Program-made: the position numbers and the translations under genes | Shown: piece after piece, positions 9,797 to 18,466 of the stretch | How the letters are laid out: each line of letters starts with the position of its first letter | Position numbering within the stretch: the first letter of the stretch is position 1 | Notes under the pieces: model-generated | The model's input: the letters and a program-made list of their open reading frames with translations, nothing else | What the model was told of the DNA's origin: nothing | Database searches by the model: none | Source of the DNA: Reinekea sp. G2M2-21 | GTDB taxonomy: Bacteria; Pseudomonadota; Gammaproteobacteria; Pseudomonadales; Natronospirillaceae | Reading direction: 5' to 3' | DNA: 64,000 bases | NCBI RefSeq assembly: GCF_015687175.1 | Contig: NZ_JADPQG010000001.1 | Location: 1,178,001-1,242,000, forward strand

Positions 9797-10108
9797 TTAC
9801 AGAGAAAATAGATCGGACAGGCGAGTTGCTAACATCATGTCGCCTTCGGTTCGCAAGCGGCCAGTCATGAACGCCTGCATACCATTTATTTCTCCGGCAA
9901 CGACTTCAGCAAATGTGTCCCCGTCCATGATTAATGTAACGGTTGGATCACTATGTTCACCTTGCTCGAGCTTACAGCTTCCGTCTTTGACGATCAGGTG
10001 GTGCGCGTCATCGTCAACTGAGAATTGAAAAACAACGTCCAATCCGGCAGCTGCGGAAGCGTCAAATCGTGATTCTATTTTTGCAAAGGCTTCAGCAATA
10101 TTGCTCAT
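9797..10108 (-). CDS. SCP2 sterol-binding domain protein
   Basis: A 103-residue protein made almost entirely of an SCP2 (sterol carrier protein 2-like) fold: FQFSVDDDAHHLIVKDGSCK, then DPTVTLIMDGDTFAEVVAGE, then MQAFMTGRLRTEGDMMLATRL. Such single-domain proteins bind hydrophobic ligands, often next to fatty-acid genes, but the ligand is unknown. The frame is open upstream to 10237; I choose the internal ATG at 10108 because AGGAG lies nine bases before it and similarity to the family starts there. Confidence 0.85.
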   Translation of the reverse strand: MSNIAEAFAKIESRFDASAAAGLDVVFQFSVDDDAHHLIVKDGSCKLEQGEHSDPTVTLIMDGDTFAEVVAGEINGMQAFMTGRLRTEGDMMLATRLSDLFSL

Positions 10109-10238
10109 TCTTGTTTGCTCCTGTGGCAAAGGTTTCATATTGACACCGGTTGATGCCTGAATGCATTGTATGGTGTCAGAATTAAAAAAATCAAACATTT
10201 GTTTGAAACAGTTGTTCATATTTAAGGAGAACACCATT

Positions 10239-11246
10239 TTGTGGTCCGATTATTTCCTATTTTTACTTAAAACCATCACGTTTGTCTTAGCTCTAATACT
10301 GATTATCAGTGTCATGGTGAGAGCGTCCAAGTCTGGTGGTGATTCCGCAAGTCAGGGTAAGCTGGTTGTTACCAAGATAAACCGCGCCGTTGAGCAGATT
10401 CGTTTGCGAATGCAGCATGAGGTCTTTTCAAAAAAAGAATTTAAAAAGGTACAAAAGAGTAATAAAGATAAGCATAAGCGTGAAGCGAAGACAGAAGTGC
10501 AATTGCCAAATGTATTCACATTACGCTTTAAGGGTGATATTCAAGCGTCGCAAGTCAGTTCACTTCGTCAGGAAGTTTCTGCAATTTTAACAATTGCGCA
10601 ACCTGGCGATGAGGTCGTCATTTCTCTGGAAAGCCCCGGTGGTGCAGTTTCAGGTTATGGTTTAGCGTCGTCACAGCTGCTCCGACTTAAAGATGCGGGA
10701 TTAAAATTGACTGCCTGTGTGGATCAGGTCGCTGCCAGTGGGGGGTACATGATGGCATGTGTGGCGGATAAAATCTTGGCAGCACCTTTTAGTATTGTTG
10801 GGTCTATCGGCGTTTTGTCGCAAGTGCCTAATTTGCATCGTTTCCTGAAGCGATTTGATGTGGATGTTGATGTATTGACTGCAGGAAAGCACAAGGCGCC
10901 AATGACGCTGCTGGGTGAAAATACCGATGAAGGGAAGCGTAAGCATGTTGAAGATCTCAACGCCATTCATAAGCGTTTTAAAGAGTTAGTTGGGTTACAT
11001 CGCCAGCAATTGAATATAGATGATGTATCTGAAGGCGATTTCTGGTTAGCACAGGATGCCCAGGAGTTGAAGCTGGTAGATGAAATACAAACCAGTGATG
11101 CTTACTTATTGGAACTTTGTGAAAAAGCCAACGTTTATCGTGTGCAATGGGTACCACATAAAAGTCTGGAGGAGCGTCTCAAAAAGGCCACGAATGCAAT
11201 GTATGCGTCTTTCGAAAATATGATTTCTAAACGCTGGCTGCCATAA
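10239..11246 (+). CDS. sohB: SohB, inner-membrane S49 peptidase
   Basis: About 335 residues: a membrane segment at the N-terminus, a basic coiled region, then an S49 peptidase domain. SohB is a periplasm-facing serine protease related to signal peptide peptidase A. The nucleophile serine is in VAASGGYMMACVADKI and the general-base lysine in the GKHKAPMTLLGENT segment; VISLESPGGAVSGYGLA is the oxyanion region. The start is a TTG at 10239 (reading M-W-S-D-Y-F) with AAGGAGA eight bases upstream. The frame is open to 10161, but the extra residues do not resemble SohB. Confidence 0.92.
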   Translation: MWSDYFLFLLKTITFVLALILIISVMVRASKSGGDSASQGKLVVTKINRAVEQIRLRMQHEVFSKKEFKKVQKSNKDKHKREAKTEVQLPNVFTLRFKGDIQASQVSSLRQEVSAILTIAQPGDEVVISLESPGGAVSGYGLASSQLLRLKDAGLKLTACVDQVAASGGYMMACVADKILAAPFSIVGSIGVLSQVPNLHRFLKRFDVDVDVLTAGKHKAPMTLLGENTDEGKRKHVEDLNAIHKRFKELVGLHRQQLNIDDVSEGDFWLAQDAQELKLVDEIQTSDAYLLELCEKANVYRVQWVPHKSLEERLKKATNAMYASFENMISKRWLP

Positions 11247-11281
11247 TCTCTAGCGTGCTTTTTATTGAAGAATGGTAAAAA

Positions 11282-11318
11282 GGGGGCGTTGTACCCCCAT
11301 TTCTAAACCCGTTAGAAA
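11282..11318. terminator. Two adjacent hairpins after sohB
   Basis: GGGGG(7)CCCCC at 11282-11298 and TTTCTAA-ACCCG-TTAGAAA at 11300-11318 lie back to back in the spacer between convergent sohB and mltD. Neither has a clear U-tract, so termination is only likely. A perfect odd palindrome (CGTGAGT-C-ACTCACG) follows at 11360-11374. Confidence 0.45.
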
Positions 11319-11408
11319 CAAACTCTAAAGGGCGTTTTTCTGGTTCAATCTTTTTTGGACGTGAGTCACTCACGACCCCATTACTGATTAATTCAGGTCT
11401 ATACCTTG

Positions 11409-11624
11409 TTATTGAATTCTGGTGACATCGACGTAGAGCGTCAAACGGTCACCGGGTTGCAAGTATTTTTTCGACAATGTGTTCCATTTTTCTATATCGG
11501 AAACCTGTAGATTAAACTTGTCGGCTATTCTGTATAAGGAATCACCTTGTCGCACGACATAGCCGACTTTCCGAACAACTTGCCGACTGTCGAGGCTGGC
11601 TGCTGTCGAGTGCGAAGCGTCTAC
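11409..11624 (-). pseudogene. mltD: In-frame LysM extension of mltD beyond an amber stop
   Basis: The mltD reading frame continues without any shift after its TAG at 11625-11627. It runs for 71 residues through a linker (VDASHSTAASLDSRQVVRKV) and a complete LysM repeat (YVVRQGDSLYRIADKFN, then WNTLSKKYLQPGDRLTL) to a TAA at 11409-11411. Reading frame and LysM consensus are intact, so this is either the recently lost end of mltD, a readthrough extension, or the product of a single-base sequence error. It has no start signal of its own that I can see. Confidence 0.82.
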
Positions 11625-13121
11625 CTAGATGACAAGATTCTGTCCCGGGCGCAAGACATCTTTTGGCGCCATGTTATTCCATTTTGTCAGGCTGGTAACG
11701 CTGACATTGAACTTCTTCGCAATTTCCCAGAAGGTATCACCGCTTTTTACCGAATAGTCAATTCTCGATTTATCGGAGCCAGAAAGTGCATTTTGTTTAA
11801 CTTTTAACCTGTTTTCCGCTGAGAGTGCATAGAACTGATCGTTTTGGCTGGCGACTGGAATCAGTAACTTATCGCCTGCTCGGATCAAATTGCCACGAAT
11901 ATTATTGACGTCTTTAACGACATCAACAGTCACGTCAAATTTATGAGCAATAGACAGCAGTGAATCACCCGATTCAATCGTATATCGCTTCCAACTTAAA
12001 CGGTTTTCAGGTGGTAAGCTGGCAATGTTGGTTTGGAAGGTTTCTGCTCGGTCTGCGAAAACCAATAAGTGGTGAGGGCCATCAGGATCGGTTGCCCAAC
12101 GGTTAAAACCAGGGTTGAGTAAATAAAGGTCGCTTAAGTTCATTTCAGCTAGTTTGGCAGCTTGGGCAAGGTCAATCTGACCACCGGTTTCGATGATCGC
12201 AAAATAAGGCTCGGTCGAGACATAGGGTAATTCAATGCCATACTTGTCAGGGGAGTGGAAAAGTTTTGCCAAGGCAAACATTTTAGGAACGTACGCTTCG
12301 GTTTCCTTGGGTAAATCAAGATGCCAGAAATCAGTAGGCTTGCCAGCCTTGGCATTCTTGCGTTGTGCCCTAAGAACAGTGCCTGGACCGGAATTGTATG
12401 AGGCTAATGCCAGTAACCAATCGCCATCAAACATTTTGTTTAATTGTGACAAATAATCCAAAGCAGCTCTGGTCGACTCCACAACATCACGACGACCGTC
12501 GTACCACCAGTTCTGTTTGAGGTTATACATACGGCCCGTCGAGGGGATAAACTGCCACATTCCTGAAGCACTGCCATGAGAGTATGCAAAAGGGTCAAAT
12601 GCACTTTCGACAATAGGAAGCAGAGCTAAATCGAGTGGCATGTCACGGGCCTGTAATTCATTGACGATGTGGAACATATACCGTGAGGCACGTTCGCTAA
12701 CCCGGTTAATATAGCTTTGATGCGATGCATACCATTTGAGTTGCTGGTTAATCCGTTTGTCTTCTAACGTAAGATCGAAAGTGAATCCGCGTCTGAGTAC
12801 CTGATATAGATCGTCCGGATACTTCGCGTAGGGGTCGGGTCGCGATAGGTCCAATGGTTGCTGCCATAAACGTTCACTGTCTGTTACTTCATGAAACGTG
12901 TCATTGGCTCTGTTGCGGGCAATTTCCTGTGCGAGCCATTCATGATTGGGTTGGCTTGCAGAGGACAATTGCGTGTCCGTAGCTGACGTTTGGTTTCGTG
13001 CTGAAGTTGCGGTTTCGATGGTGCTCGCAAGATCAGTGGACTTGGGGGATACGGGCAGGACGTTGCAACCAGTTAGTAACAGGCCGACTCCCAACGTTGT
13101 AAATCTTTTCATTATAAGCAT
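11625..13121 (-). CDS. mltD: Membrane-bound lytic murein transglycosylase D (C-terminally shortened)
   Basis: A 498-residue lipoprotein (lipobox LLTGC, Cys about 19) that cleaves peptidoglycan to form 1,6-anhydro-muropeptides. The transglycosylase domain has its catalytic glutamate in LLPIVESAFDP (about residue 172), followed by GSASGMWQFIPSTGRMYNL and the LALASYNSGPG motif. Two LysM repeats follow, YTIESGDSLLSIAHKFD and DYSVKSGDTFWEIAKKFN, and the protein ends exactly at the end of the second. E. coli MltD also ends after two LysM repeats, so the shorter form may still work. A further in-frame LysM lies behind the TAG. An ATG at 13112 is an alternative start. Confidence 0.93.
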   Translation of the reverse strand: MLIMKRFTTLGVGLLLTGCNVLPVSPKSTDLASTIETATSARNQTSATDTQLSSASQPNHEWLAQEIARNRANDTFHEVTDSERLWQQPLDLSRPDPYAKYPDDLYQVLRRGFTFDLTLEDKRINQQLKWYASHQSYINRVSERASRYMFHIVNELQARDMPLDLALLPIVESAFDPFAYSHGSASGMWQFIPSTGRMYNLKQNWWYDGRRDVVESTRAALDYLSQLNKMFDGDWLLALASYNSGPGTVLRAQRKNAKAGKPTDFWHLDLPKETEAYVPKMFALAKLFHSPDKYGIELPYVSTEPYFAIIETGGQIDLAQAAKLAEMNLSDLYLLNPGFNRWATDPDGPHHLLVFADRAETFQTNIASLPPENRLSWKRYTIESGDSLLSIAHKFDVTVDVVKDVNNIRGNLIRAGDKLLIPVASQNDQFYALSAENRLKVKQNALSGSDKSRIDYSVKSGDTFWEIAKKFNVSVTSLTKWNNMAPKDVLRPGQNLVI

Positions 13122-13246
13122 TAAGTCGCAGCAGATTATTTGTGACAGACATTCAGATCGGCGATAATTCTATTTTCGTCACCCCAATCAAGCAAGGTAA
13201 AGCTATGATTTGGGCCTGATTTCTATGTAAATTCTAGGGTAACACA

Positions 13247-14038
13247 TTGGTCAAACGGCTTGGGCAACGTTTCAAACAGGTTTATCGGCAAGGTCCAATC
13301 AATACCCGGGCGCAGGAGGCGGCGCTTTCCAGGTGGTATCGATCAATATTGGGCCAAGAAGTGATCTCAGTTGAACGGGAATTGATTTCCAGAGCAATTG
13401 CCGGGCGATTTGGTGCTTCGATGGCTCAGCTGGATAGTGGTTATCATGAAGCTTTGTTTGAAAAGCGGTTATTTGGGTCAGGAATATTGGTCTCACAGCT
13501 CGAAAACAGGGCACCATGCCCTGTGGTTTGTGCTGAGCCTGAAAATCTGCCGTTTGAGCCGGAGAGTCTGGATATGGTCCTGATGCACCATACGCTAGAT
13601 ATTTGTGAGAACCCTTATCAGGCTGTTCGCGAAGGCGCTATCGCGCTGAAACCAGGTGGCTTACTGATTGTGTTGGGCTTCAACCCGTTCAGCACCTGGG
13701 GGGTTCGTTCTATGATTCAAGGGCAAAGGAATGGCGCAGGTATCTGGAATTCAAGATTTATCAGAAGTGGACGGGTCGAGGATTGGATGCACGTTCTTGA
13801 TTTTGAACTCGAACGCCATGAAAAACACATATATAAGCCACCATACAATCGACCAAATTGGCTCAAACGAATTGAGTTTGGACATAAATTACAAAAATTG
13901 TTTTTCCCATTTACCGGCGCAGTTTATTTGCTTGTCGGCTACAAACGAGTGTTTGGTAAGATTAATCAGTCAGAAAAACGCCCATTACGAGGCATTCTTG
14001 AACCAGTCGTAACAGCAAATTCAAAAATTAGGTCATAA
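13247..14038 (+). CDS. YafS-like SAM-dependent methyltransferase
   Basis: A 263-residue class I methyltransferase of the YafS type. Post-motif-I acidic region and motif IV are visible as ENLPFEPESLDMVLMHHTLD, followed by ALKPGGLLIVLGFNPFSTWG. Substrate is unknown. The gene is tightly followed by rnhA and dnaQ; in E. coli and Pseudomonas a homologue also adjoins rnhA-dnaQ, so the neighbourhood is conserved. The start is TTG at 13247 with AGGGT six bases upstream. Six bases separate its stop from rnhA, suggesting one operon. Confidence 0.85.
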   Translation: MVKRLGQRFKQVYRQGPINTRAQEAALSRWYRSILGQEVISVERELISRAIAGRFGASMAQLDSGYHEALFEKRLFGSGILVSQLENRAPCPVVCAEPENLPFEPESLDMVLMHHTLDICENPYQAVREGAIALKPGGLLIVLGFNPFSTWGVRSMIQGQRNGAGIWNSRFIRSGRVEDWMHVLDFELERHEKHIYKPPYNRPNWLKRIEFGHKLQKLFFPFTGAVYLLVGYKRVFGKINQSEKRPLRGILEPVVTANSKIRS

Positions 14039-14044
14039 TCAGAA

Positions 14045-14485
14045 ATGTCAAACGTTATGCTATATACCGATGGTGGGTGCCGCGGGAATCCCGGTCCGGG
14101 CGGTTGGGGGGCCGTGTTAATATATGGAAAGCATATTTTAAAGCTCCATGGTTCTGAGGCTGACACGACGAATAATCGGATGGAGCTGTTGGCTACGATC
14201 GAAGGGTTGAGGGCTCTAAAGCGTCCGGTGCCCGTCGATTTGTATACCGATTCCAAGTATGTTCAACAAGGCATTACTCAATGGATTTCCAATTGGAAGA
14301 GAAATGGATGGAAAACGGCGGCAAAGAAACCGGTTAAAAATCAAGATCTTTGGCAGATGTTGGATGAGGTTTTAGGGGCGCATGAAGTGACCTGGCATTG
14401 GGTAAAGGGTCATTCGGGTAACAAATACAACGAGCTGGCGGATCAGCTGGCGAACAAAGCAATGGATGAGTTAGTGCAATCATGA
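14045..14485 (+). CDS. rnhA: Ribonuclease HI
   Basis: A 146-residue RNase HI that degrades the RNA strand of RNA-DNA hybrids, for example at R-loops and Okazaki primers. The catalytic acids are visible: Asp in [15 protein letters not shown], Glu in NNRMELLA, Asp in [10 protein letters not shown] and Asp in the C-terminal YNELADQLA, with the basic-protrusion region [17 protein letters not shown] between. Its stop overlaps the dnaQ start by four bases (ATGA), indicating translational coupling. Confidence 0.98.
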   Translation: MSNVMLYTDGGCRGNPGPGGWGAVLIYGKHILKLHGSEADTTNNRMELLATIEGLRALKRPVPVDLYTDSKYVQQGITQWISNWKRNGWKTAAKKPVKNQDLWQMLDEVLGAHEVTWHWVKGHSGNKYNELADQLANKAMDELVQS

Positions 14486-15198
14486 GACAGGTAATTCTAG
14501 ATACTGAAACAACGGGTTTGAACCCTAACAAGGGCGATCGTATCGTTGAAATCGGTTGTGTGGAGATGGTGGATCGGAAATTAACCGGACGACATTTGCA
14601 CTACTACATCAACCCGGAACGAGATATTCCTGACGAAGTAGTTGCCGTTCATGGTATCGACAATGAAAAAGTCAAAGACGCGCCAAAGTTTCGGGATCTG
14701 GCCGTCGAAATATGGACATGGTTGGAAGGTGCAGAGCTTGTTATCCATAACGCTGCATTTGATATGGGCTTCCTGAACAAAGAATATGAAATTTTTGCGC
14801 AAGAGAACGGTGAGTCATTCGTAAAGCTGGAATCTGTGTGCGGCGTTCTGGATACACTAAAAGTTGCGCGTGAAAAACATCCGGGTTCAAAAGTATCTCT
14901 TGATGCATTGTGTAAACGTTATGGTATTGATAACTCGCATCGAACGTTGCACGGAGCCTTGTTGGACTCTGAAATTCTTGCTGACGTTTATCTGATGTTA
15001 ACAGGTGGCCAGACTGCCTTACTGCTAGACGATGCTGAAGAGAATGAAGATCAGGGCGAACAGGTAGATCTTTCCGCATTGGGCGATGCGAAAGGTGATT
15101 TAATAAAAGTGTTATTGACCGCTGCGGAGCGGGAGGCACACGACAATTTTATAGCAATGTTGGCCAAAAAGTCAGGGAAGGATATTACCTGGCCATGA
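14482..15198 (+). CDS. dnaQ: DNA polymerase III epsilon subunit, 3'-5' proofreading exonuclease
   Basis: A 238-residue DEDDh exonuclease. Exo I is [11 protein letters not shown] (Asp, Glu), Exo II includes [13 protein letters not shown] and Exo III is [19 protein letters not shown] (His, Asp). A beta-clamp-binding-like segment (QTALLLD) follows the nuclease domain, and the C-terminal tail would contact the alpha subunit. In E. coli rnhA and dnaQ are divergent; here they overlap head to tail, as in Pseudomonas. Confidence 0.97.
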   Translation: MRQVILDTETTGLNPNKGDRIVEIGCVEMVDRKLTGRHLHYYINPERDIPDEVVAVHGIDNEKVKDAPKFRDLAVEIWTWLEGAELVIHNAAFDMGFLNKEYEIFAQENGESFVKLESVCGVLDTLKVAREKHPGSKVSLDALCKRYGIDNSHRTLHGALLDSEILADVYLMLTGGQTALLLDDAEENEDQGEQVDLSALGDAKGDLIKVLLTAAEREAHDNFIAMLAKKSGKDITWP

Positions 15199-15256
15199 AA
15201 AGTGTAAAACTTGGATGATTTCGGCGGGAAAGTTCGAAGACAGTTTCGTTGGTAAG

Positions 15257-15297
15257 GCGGGGTATTAGCCATAGGCTATTACCCCGCGTTTGGTTTT
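15257..15297 (+). terminator. Terminator after dnaQ
   Basis: GCGGGGTATTAGCC, loop ATA, GGCTATTACCCCGC forms a 14-bp stem with one mismatch, followed by GTTTGGTTTT. It closes the yafS-like/rnhA/dnaQ operon 58 bases after the dnaQ stop. Confidence 0.85.
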
Positions 15298-15405
15298 CAA
15301 AGGACGAATCACCGCAATGAACGGTAAACTTGCCACTAAAATTTAGGTTACCGTTAAAGTTGTCCGTTTACATCCAACTACTTTGACAGTTTAAGCTCCG
15401 ATCGA

Positions 15406-16008
15406 TTAATGGATGGATCGCCGAATGACGCCGACATAAAGCCCTTCGACGACAAACTCTTCCTTTTTAAGGTTTACTTCAATGGGCTCGAATTCATCAT
15501 TCTCAGGATAGAGGGTAACGATGTTGCCTTTCTTCTCGTAGCGTTTGACAGTTACGTCATCACCGACACGGGCAACAATAATATCGCCATTGCGCACTCG
15601 GTCAGTTTTATGAACTGCGATGAGATCATCTTCTAGAATGCCGATATTTTTCATACTCAAGCCCTGGACTTGTAACATGAAGTCTGCAGAAGGATGGAAC
15701 AAGCCTTTCGGAAGATCGACATATTCAGCAATTTGTTCTTCCGCTAATATAGGTGAGCCAGCAGCAACTCGCCCAATAACCGGAAGACCTGTTTCCGATT
15801 CAGGCAAGCGGATTCCCCGACTGGCGCCTTGAATGATTTCAATATAACCTTTGCGAGCAAGAGCTTTAATATGCTCTTCTGCAGCATTGGGTGATTTAAA
15901 TCCGAGGATTTTAGCAATCTCTGCTCGAGTAGGCGGATAGCCAGTCTCTTCTATGTTTTCTTTGACTACATCCAGGACTTGCTGTTGTCTTGCGGTGAGT
16001 TTATCCAT
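15406..16008 (-). CDS. lexA: LexA, SOS response repressor
   Basis: A 200-residue repressor with an N-terminal winged helix ([19 protein letters not shown], then [22 protein letters not shown]) and a C-terminal self-cleaving S24 domain. The Ala-Gly cleavage site is in [10 protein letters not shown], the catalytic serine in [10 protein letters not shown] and the lysine in VTVKRYEK. RecA filaments trigger autocleavage. Two CTG-N10-CAG operators lie 11-45 bases upstream, so lexA is self-regulated. sulA, often beside lexA in Pseudomonas, is 23 kb away here. Confidence 0.98.
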   Translation of the reverse strand: MDKLTARQQQVLDVVKENIEETGYPPTRAEIAKILGFKSPNAAEEHIKALARKGYIEIIQGASRGIRLPESETGLPVIGRVAAGSPILAEEQIAEYVDLPKGLFHPSADFMLQVQGLSMKNIGILEDDLIAVHKTDRVRNGDIIVARVGDDVTVKRYEKKGNIVTLYPENDEFEPIEVNLKKEEFVVEGLYVGVIRRSIH

Positions 16009-16018
16009 AACCTAGTGC

Positions 16019-16034
16019 CTGTTGTTTTGTACAG
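16019..16034. promoter_or_regulatory. LexA (SOS) box proximal to lexA
   Basis: CTGTTGTTTTGTACAG has the CTG-N10-CAG form of a gammaproteobacterial LexA operator and lies 10 bases before the lexA start. Confidence 0.85.
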
Positions 16035-16037
16035 TAT

Positions 16038-16053
16038 CTGTGATTATATACAG
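16038..16053. promoter_or_regulatory. LexA (SOS) box distal to lexA
   Basis: CTGTGATTATATACAG is a second CTG-N10-CAG operator, 19 bases centre-to-centre from the first. It is also 28 bases upstream of the divergent hydrolase start at 16082, so both directions may be LexA-controlled. Confidence 0.88.
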
Positions 16054-16081
16054 TGACAATAAGCTGTAAAGGATTAATTGT

Positions 16082-16930
16082 TTGAAAAGTAGTAGCCAAC
16101 TGTTTCCTGTAGAAATTGTTTCCGCTGAAATACGCGATCATTATTATCAGGATGTGTATTCTTTAAAGCCAAACAAGAGCCATGACAAGTCGGTGGAAGT
16201 CGCCTTGTTGCATCTGCATGCGAAGAAAGATGCATCAGCGCAAAAGCAATTGTTGTTTGTGCACGATGCGTTTCAAAGTCACTGGCAGTGGATGGACGAT
16301 GGGCGCACCCAAGACGTAATACGGAAATTATTGCAAGGCGGATATTCCATCTGGTTAATGGATTGGCGGTCACATGGTTCATCCAAGAAGAATAAGCGAC
16401 CATGGCTCAATACGCTACATGACATGGCCCAGTACGATCTTACCTCAGTGTTGGAGTTTATTGGTGAGAAAAGTCAGCAGAGGATCGACGTTATTGCCCA
16501 GGGCTATGGCGCTCAAATGGCTTTAGTTGCAATGCCCAGATTGGTCCAAGTCAGACAATATTATTTCATCGATGCACAGTCGCCATTGCCCAGCCGACTT
16601 TATTGGATTCCTGGTGTTCGCTTTTGGCGTTGGCTGAAATTAATGCGAAAAAATTGGGTCCTTGGCAATGGGGATGAACCAGAGCCTGCAAGTCTTTTTC
16701 GCTCAATGTTACGCGGTGGTGGCTGGTTGTGGTTGTTTGCCAGGCGCGAATTGAGCGCAGAAAAGGCCTATTTTCAATCTGTTGCTGCAAAAATAGTTTG
16801 GTTATGTACTGCTGGACGTTTTGAATCCAAAGCTCGTCGCTTAACCCGTAAGCATTCGAGAATCAACCGTGTTGCAACTGAGCAATTATTAGACGAGCTC
16901 TATGGTTTAATCACGTCTGAGTCTATCTGA
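16082..16930 (+). CDS. Alpha/beta-hydrolase-fold protein lacking the nucleophile serine
   Basis: A 282-residue protein with a recognisable alpha/beta-hydrolase core: QLLFVHDAFQSHWQW (oxyanion region), YSIWLMDWRSHGSS, then the nucleophile-elbow position VIAQGYGAQMA. The elbow normally reads G-x-S-x-G; here the serine position is glycine, so ordinary esterase chemistry looks impossible. The function is unknown. It starts at TTG 16082 with AAAGGA eight bases upstream, is divergent from lexA and shares its SOS boxes, so it may be damage-inducible. The 3' end overlaps the antiporter gene by 24 bases on the opposite strand. Confidence 0.75.
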   Translation: MKSSSQLFPVEIVSAEIRDHYYQDVYSLKPNKSHDKSVEVALLHLHAKKDASAQKQLLFVHDAFQSHWQWMDDGRTQDVIRKLLQGGYSIWLMDWRSHGSSKKNKRPWLNTLHDMAQYDLTSVLEFIGEKSQQRIDVIAQGYGAQMALVAMPRLVQVRQYYFIDAQSPLPSRLYWIPGVRFWRWLKLMRKNWVLGNGDEPEPASLFRSMLRGGGWLWLFARRELSAEKAYFQSVAAKIVWLCTAGRFESKARRLTRKHSRINRVATEQLLDELYGLITSESI

Positions 16931-18061
16931 GACTGCAATTGGGTTCTGGAAATTAAATACAATGATATAGCTGGAAATGGCGAAAGTGGCTATCGCCGTC
17001 GACTGTACCAATACAGAGGCTCTCTCGGATAGTAGTCCAGAGCTTTGCGCAATAAACGTCACTAACAAAGAAAACTCTGAAATTTGGCCGAGGCGGTAGC
17101 CAATATCCCAGGCCAGATGATTGGACTCACTCATTCGATGCAGAAGAAAGCGAAACACAACAGGTTTGCCTAGCAATACAATGGCGGTTAATACAACGAG
17201 TGGCAAAATAATGGTGGACAAAACGCCGACGTTTAGCTGGGCGCCTAATGTAAAGAAGAACAGGATCAAGAAAAAGTCCCTGAGTGGTTTTAAGTTTAAT
17301 GCAATGAATTGAGAAATCGGACTACTCGCCAGGCTGACCCCCGCGATGAATGCACCAATTTCATGGGAGAGTCCCATGAGTTTTGCAAGTTCTCCAACAC
17401 CTAAGCACCAACCGATGGTTAACAAGAAAATATATTCATGAAAGCGATCAAATTTGCTCAGAAGCGGCAATATTACGTATTTAACCGCTGCCAGTGTCGC
17501 GAAGATAAGGACAGGCAGTAAGAGCAGAGGTTGTATGAAAGTCCAAGTGTTTACGGTGTCCTTGCCGAGGCTTTCAATGGCAAGCAATACCAGTATCGCG
17601 ATGAAGTCCTGAATCAGCAAGATACCTACCATCAGTTCACCAGAGTGTCTGTGATGTAAAACAGTCGTGGGCAATAATTTGATACCGATGATGGTACTGG
17701 AAAACATTAGACATAAGCCGATAATCGCCGAGTCTAAAATCGAAAACTGTAACAGTTGTGTGATACCAAAACCCACTATGGCGAATGATACACAACTTGT
17801 AATACCAACCAGCAGGCTTTTCCTGAGTGTTGTGATTAAGTTCGATATTTGCATATCTAAACCCAACAGAAACAATAGGAAGATTATGCCGATTTCGGCT
17901 ATGTCACTCAGTAGGTCGGTATCTTCGAGCACTGCGAAGCCAAATGGGCCGACCAATATTCCGAGCAATATGTAGGCGATCAGCAGCGGCTGTCTGGTGT
18001 AAAGCGCCACGGTAGCTAACACGGCGGCTCCGGTGAAAATGAGGAAAAATGAAAAAAACAT
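16907..18061 (-). CDS. CPA2-family cation:proton antiporter
   Basis: A 384-residue integral membrane protein with about 12-13 helices. It resembles the membrane part of KefB/KefC-type exchangers: QPLLIAYILLGILVGPFGF at the start, IGIIFLLFLLGLDMQ, then HEIGAFIAGVSLASSP and FFLILFFFTLGAQLNVG. There is no C-terminal TrkA-N nucleotide-binding domain, so it is the short type without KefC-like gating. The exported cation (K+ or Na+) cannot be told from sequence. The 405 bases upstream, to the next gene, contain its promoter region. Confidence 0.85.
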   Translation of the reverse strand: MFFSFFLIFTGAAVLATVALYTRQPLLIAYILLGILVGPFGFAVLEDTDLLSDIAEIGIIFLLFLLGLDMQISNLITTLRKSLLVGITSCVSFAIVGFGITQLLQFSILDSAIIGLCLMFSSTIIGIKLLPTTVLHHRHSGELMVGILLIQDFIAILVLLAIESLGKDTVNTWTFIQPLLLLPVLIFATLAAVKYVILPLLSKFDRFHEYIFLLTIGWCLGVGELAKLMGLSHEIGAFIAGVSLASSPISQFIALNLKPLRDFFLILFFFTLGAQLNVGVLSTIILPLVVLTAIVLLGKPVVFRFLLHRMSESNHLAWDIGYRLGQISEFSLLVTFIAQSSGLLSERASVLVQSTAIATFAISSYIIVFNFQNPIAVSDRLRRD

Positions 18062-18466
18062 AGTGACCCGAATTAGTTGTATTGGTTACAGTCTAGATTG
18101 ATATTACACCACTAGCACTTGTAAGCACTATTTAACAATATCCCACTTCCTGCTGATTATTAAATTGGTGTTGTTTTATTGTGTAGAGGGCTGCGCGAAG
18201 TTTAAAGGTAACGATGCTAATGTATGCTCGTAGAATCAAAATCTGACTATCTTGATAAATTGAATAGTTAACCATCTTGATGCTGGTATTCATGTTAGGG
18301 TGGTTTGTTCAGCAGGCAACACCGCCCAAACTAGCGGGTTAGGTTGTTGGGCTACAGGCCTACATTATCACGCAGTCCTTATAAGTCTTCGATTATTGCC
18401 AGGGGGTAGCGAGACAGGCAGGCGCTGCTGAATGTCATCTTCAGTGCCTGCCAAAGCAATGTTACG
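18062..18466. other. 405-base intergenic region without a recognised gene
   Basis: It lies between the antiporter start and the end of aroF, both minus strand. It contains the aroF 3' hairpin (18417-18452) and AT-rich sequence near 18110-18180 that may be the antiporter promoter. I see no ORF with a ribosome binding site and no RNA family I recognise. Confidence 0.5.
18417..18452 (-). terminator. Hairpin downstream of aroF
   Basis: GGCAGGC at 18417-18423 pairs with GCCTGCC at 18446-18452, extended by CTG/CAG. It lies 14 bases past the aroF stop. There is no T-run, so it may be a terminator or an mRNA-end stabiliser. Confidence 0.5.

Noticed and set aside
11625-11627. TAG in mltD decoded as pyrrolysine or another special amino acid
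   Set aside because: No recoding machinery or downstream element is visible, and lytic transglycosylases do not use such residues; mutation, readthrough or error is simpler.
11547-11807. Plus-strand 86-codon ORF over the mltD 3' end
   Set aside because: It is the complement of LysM-encoding sequence; the minus strand explains the region.
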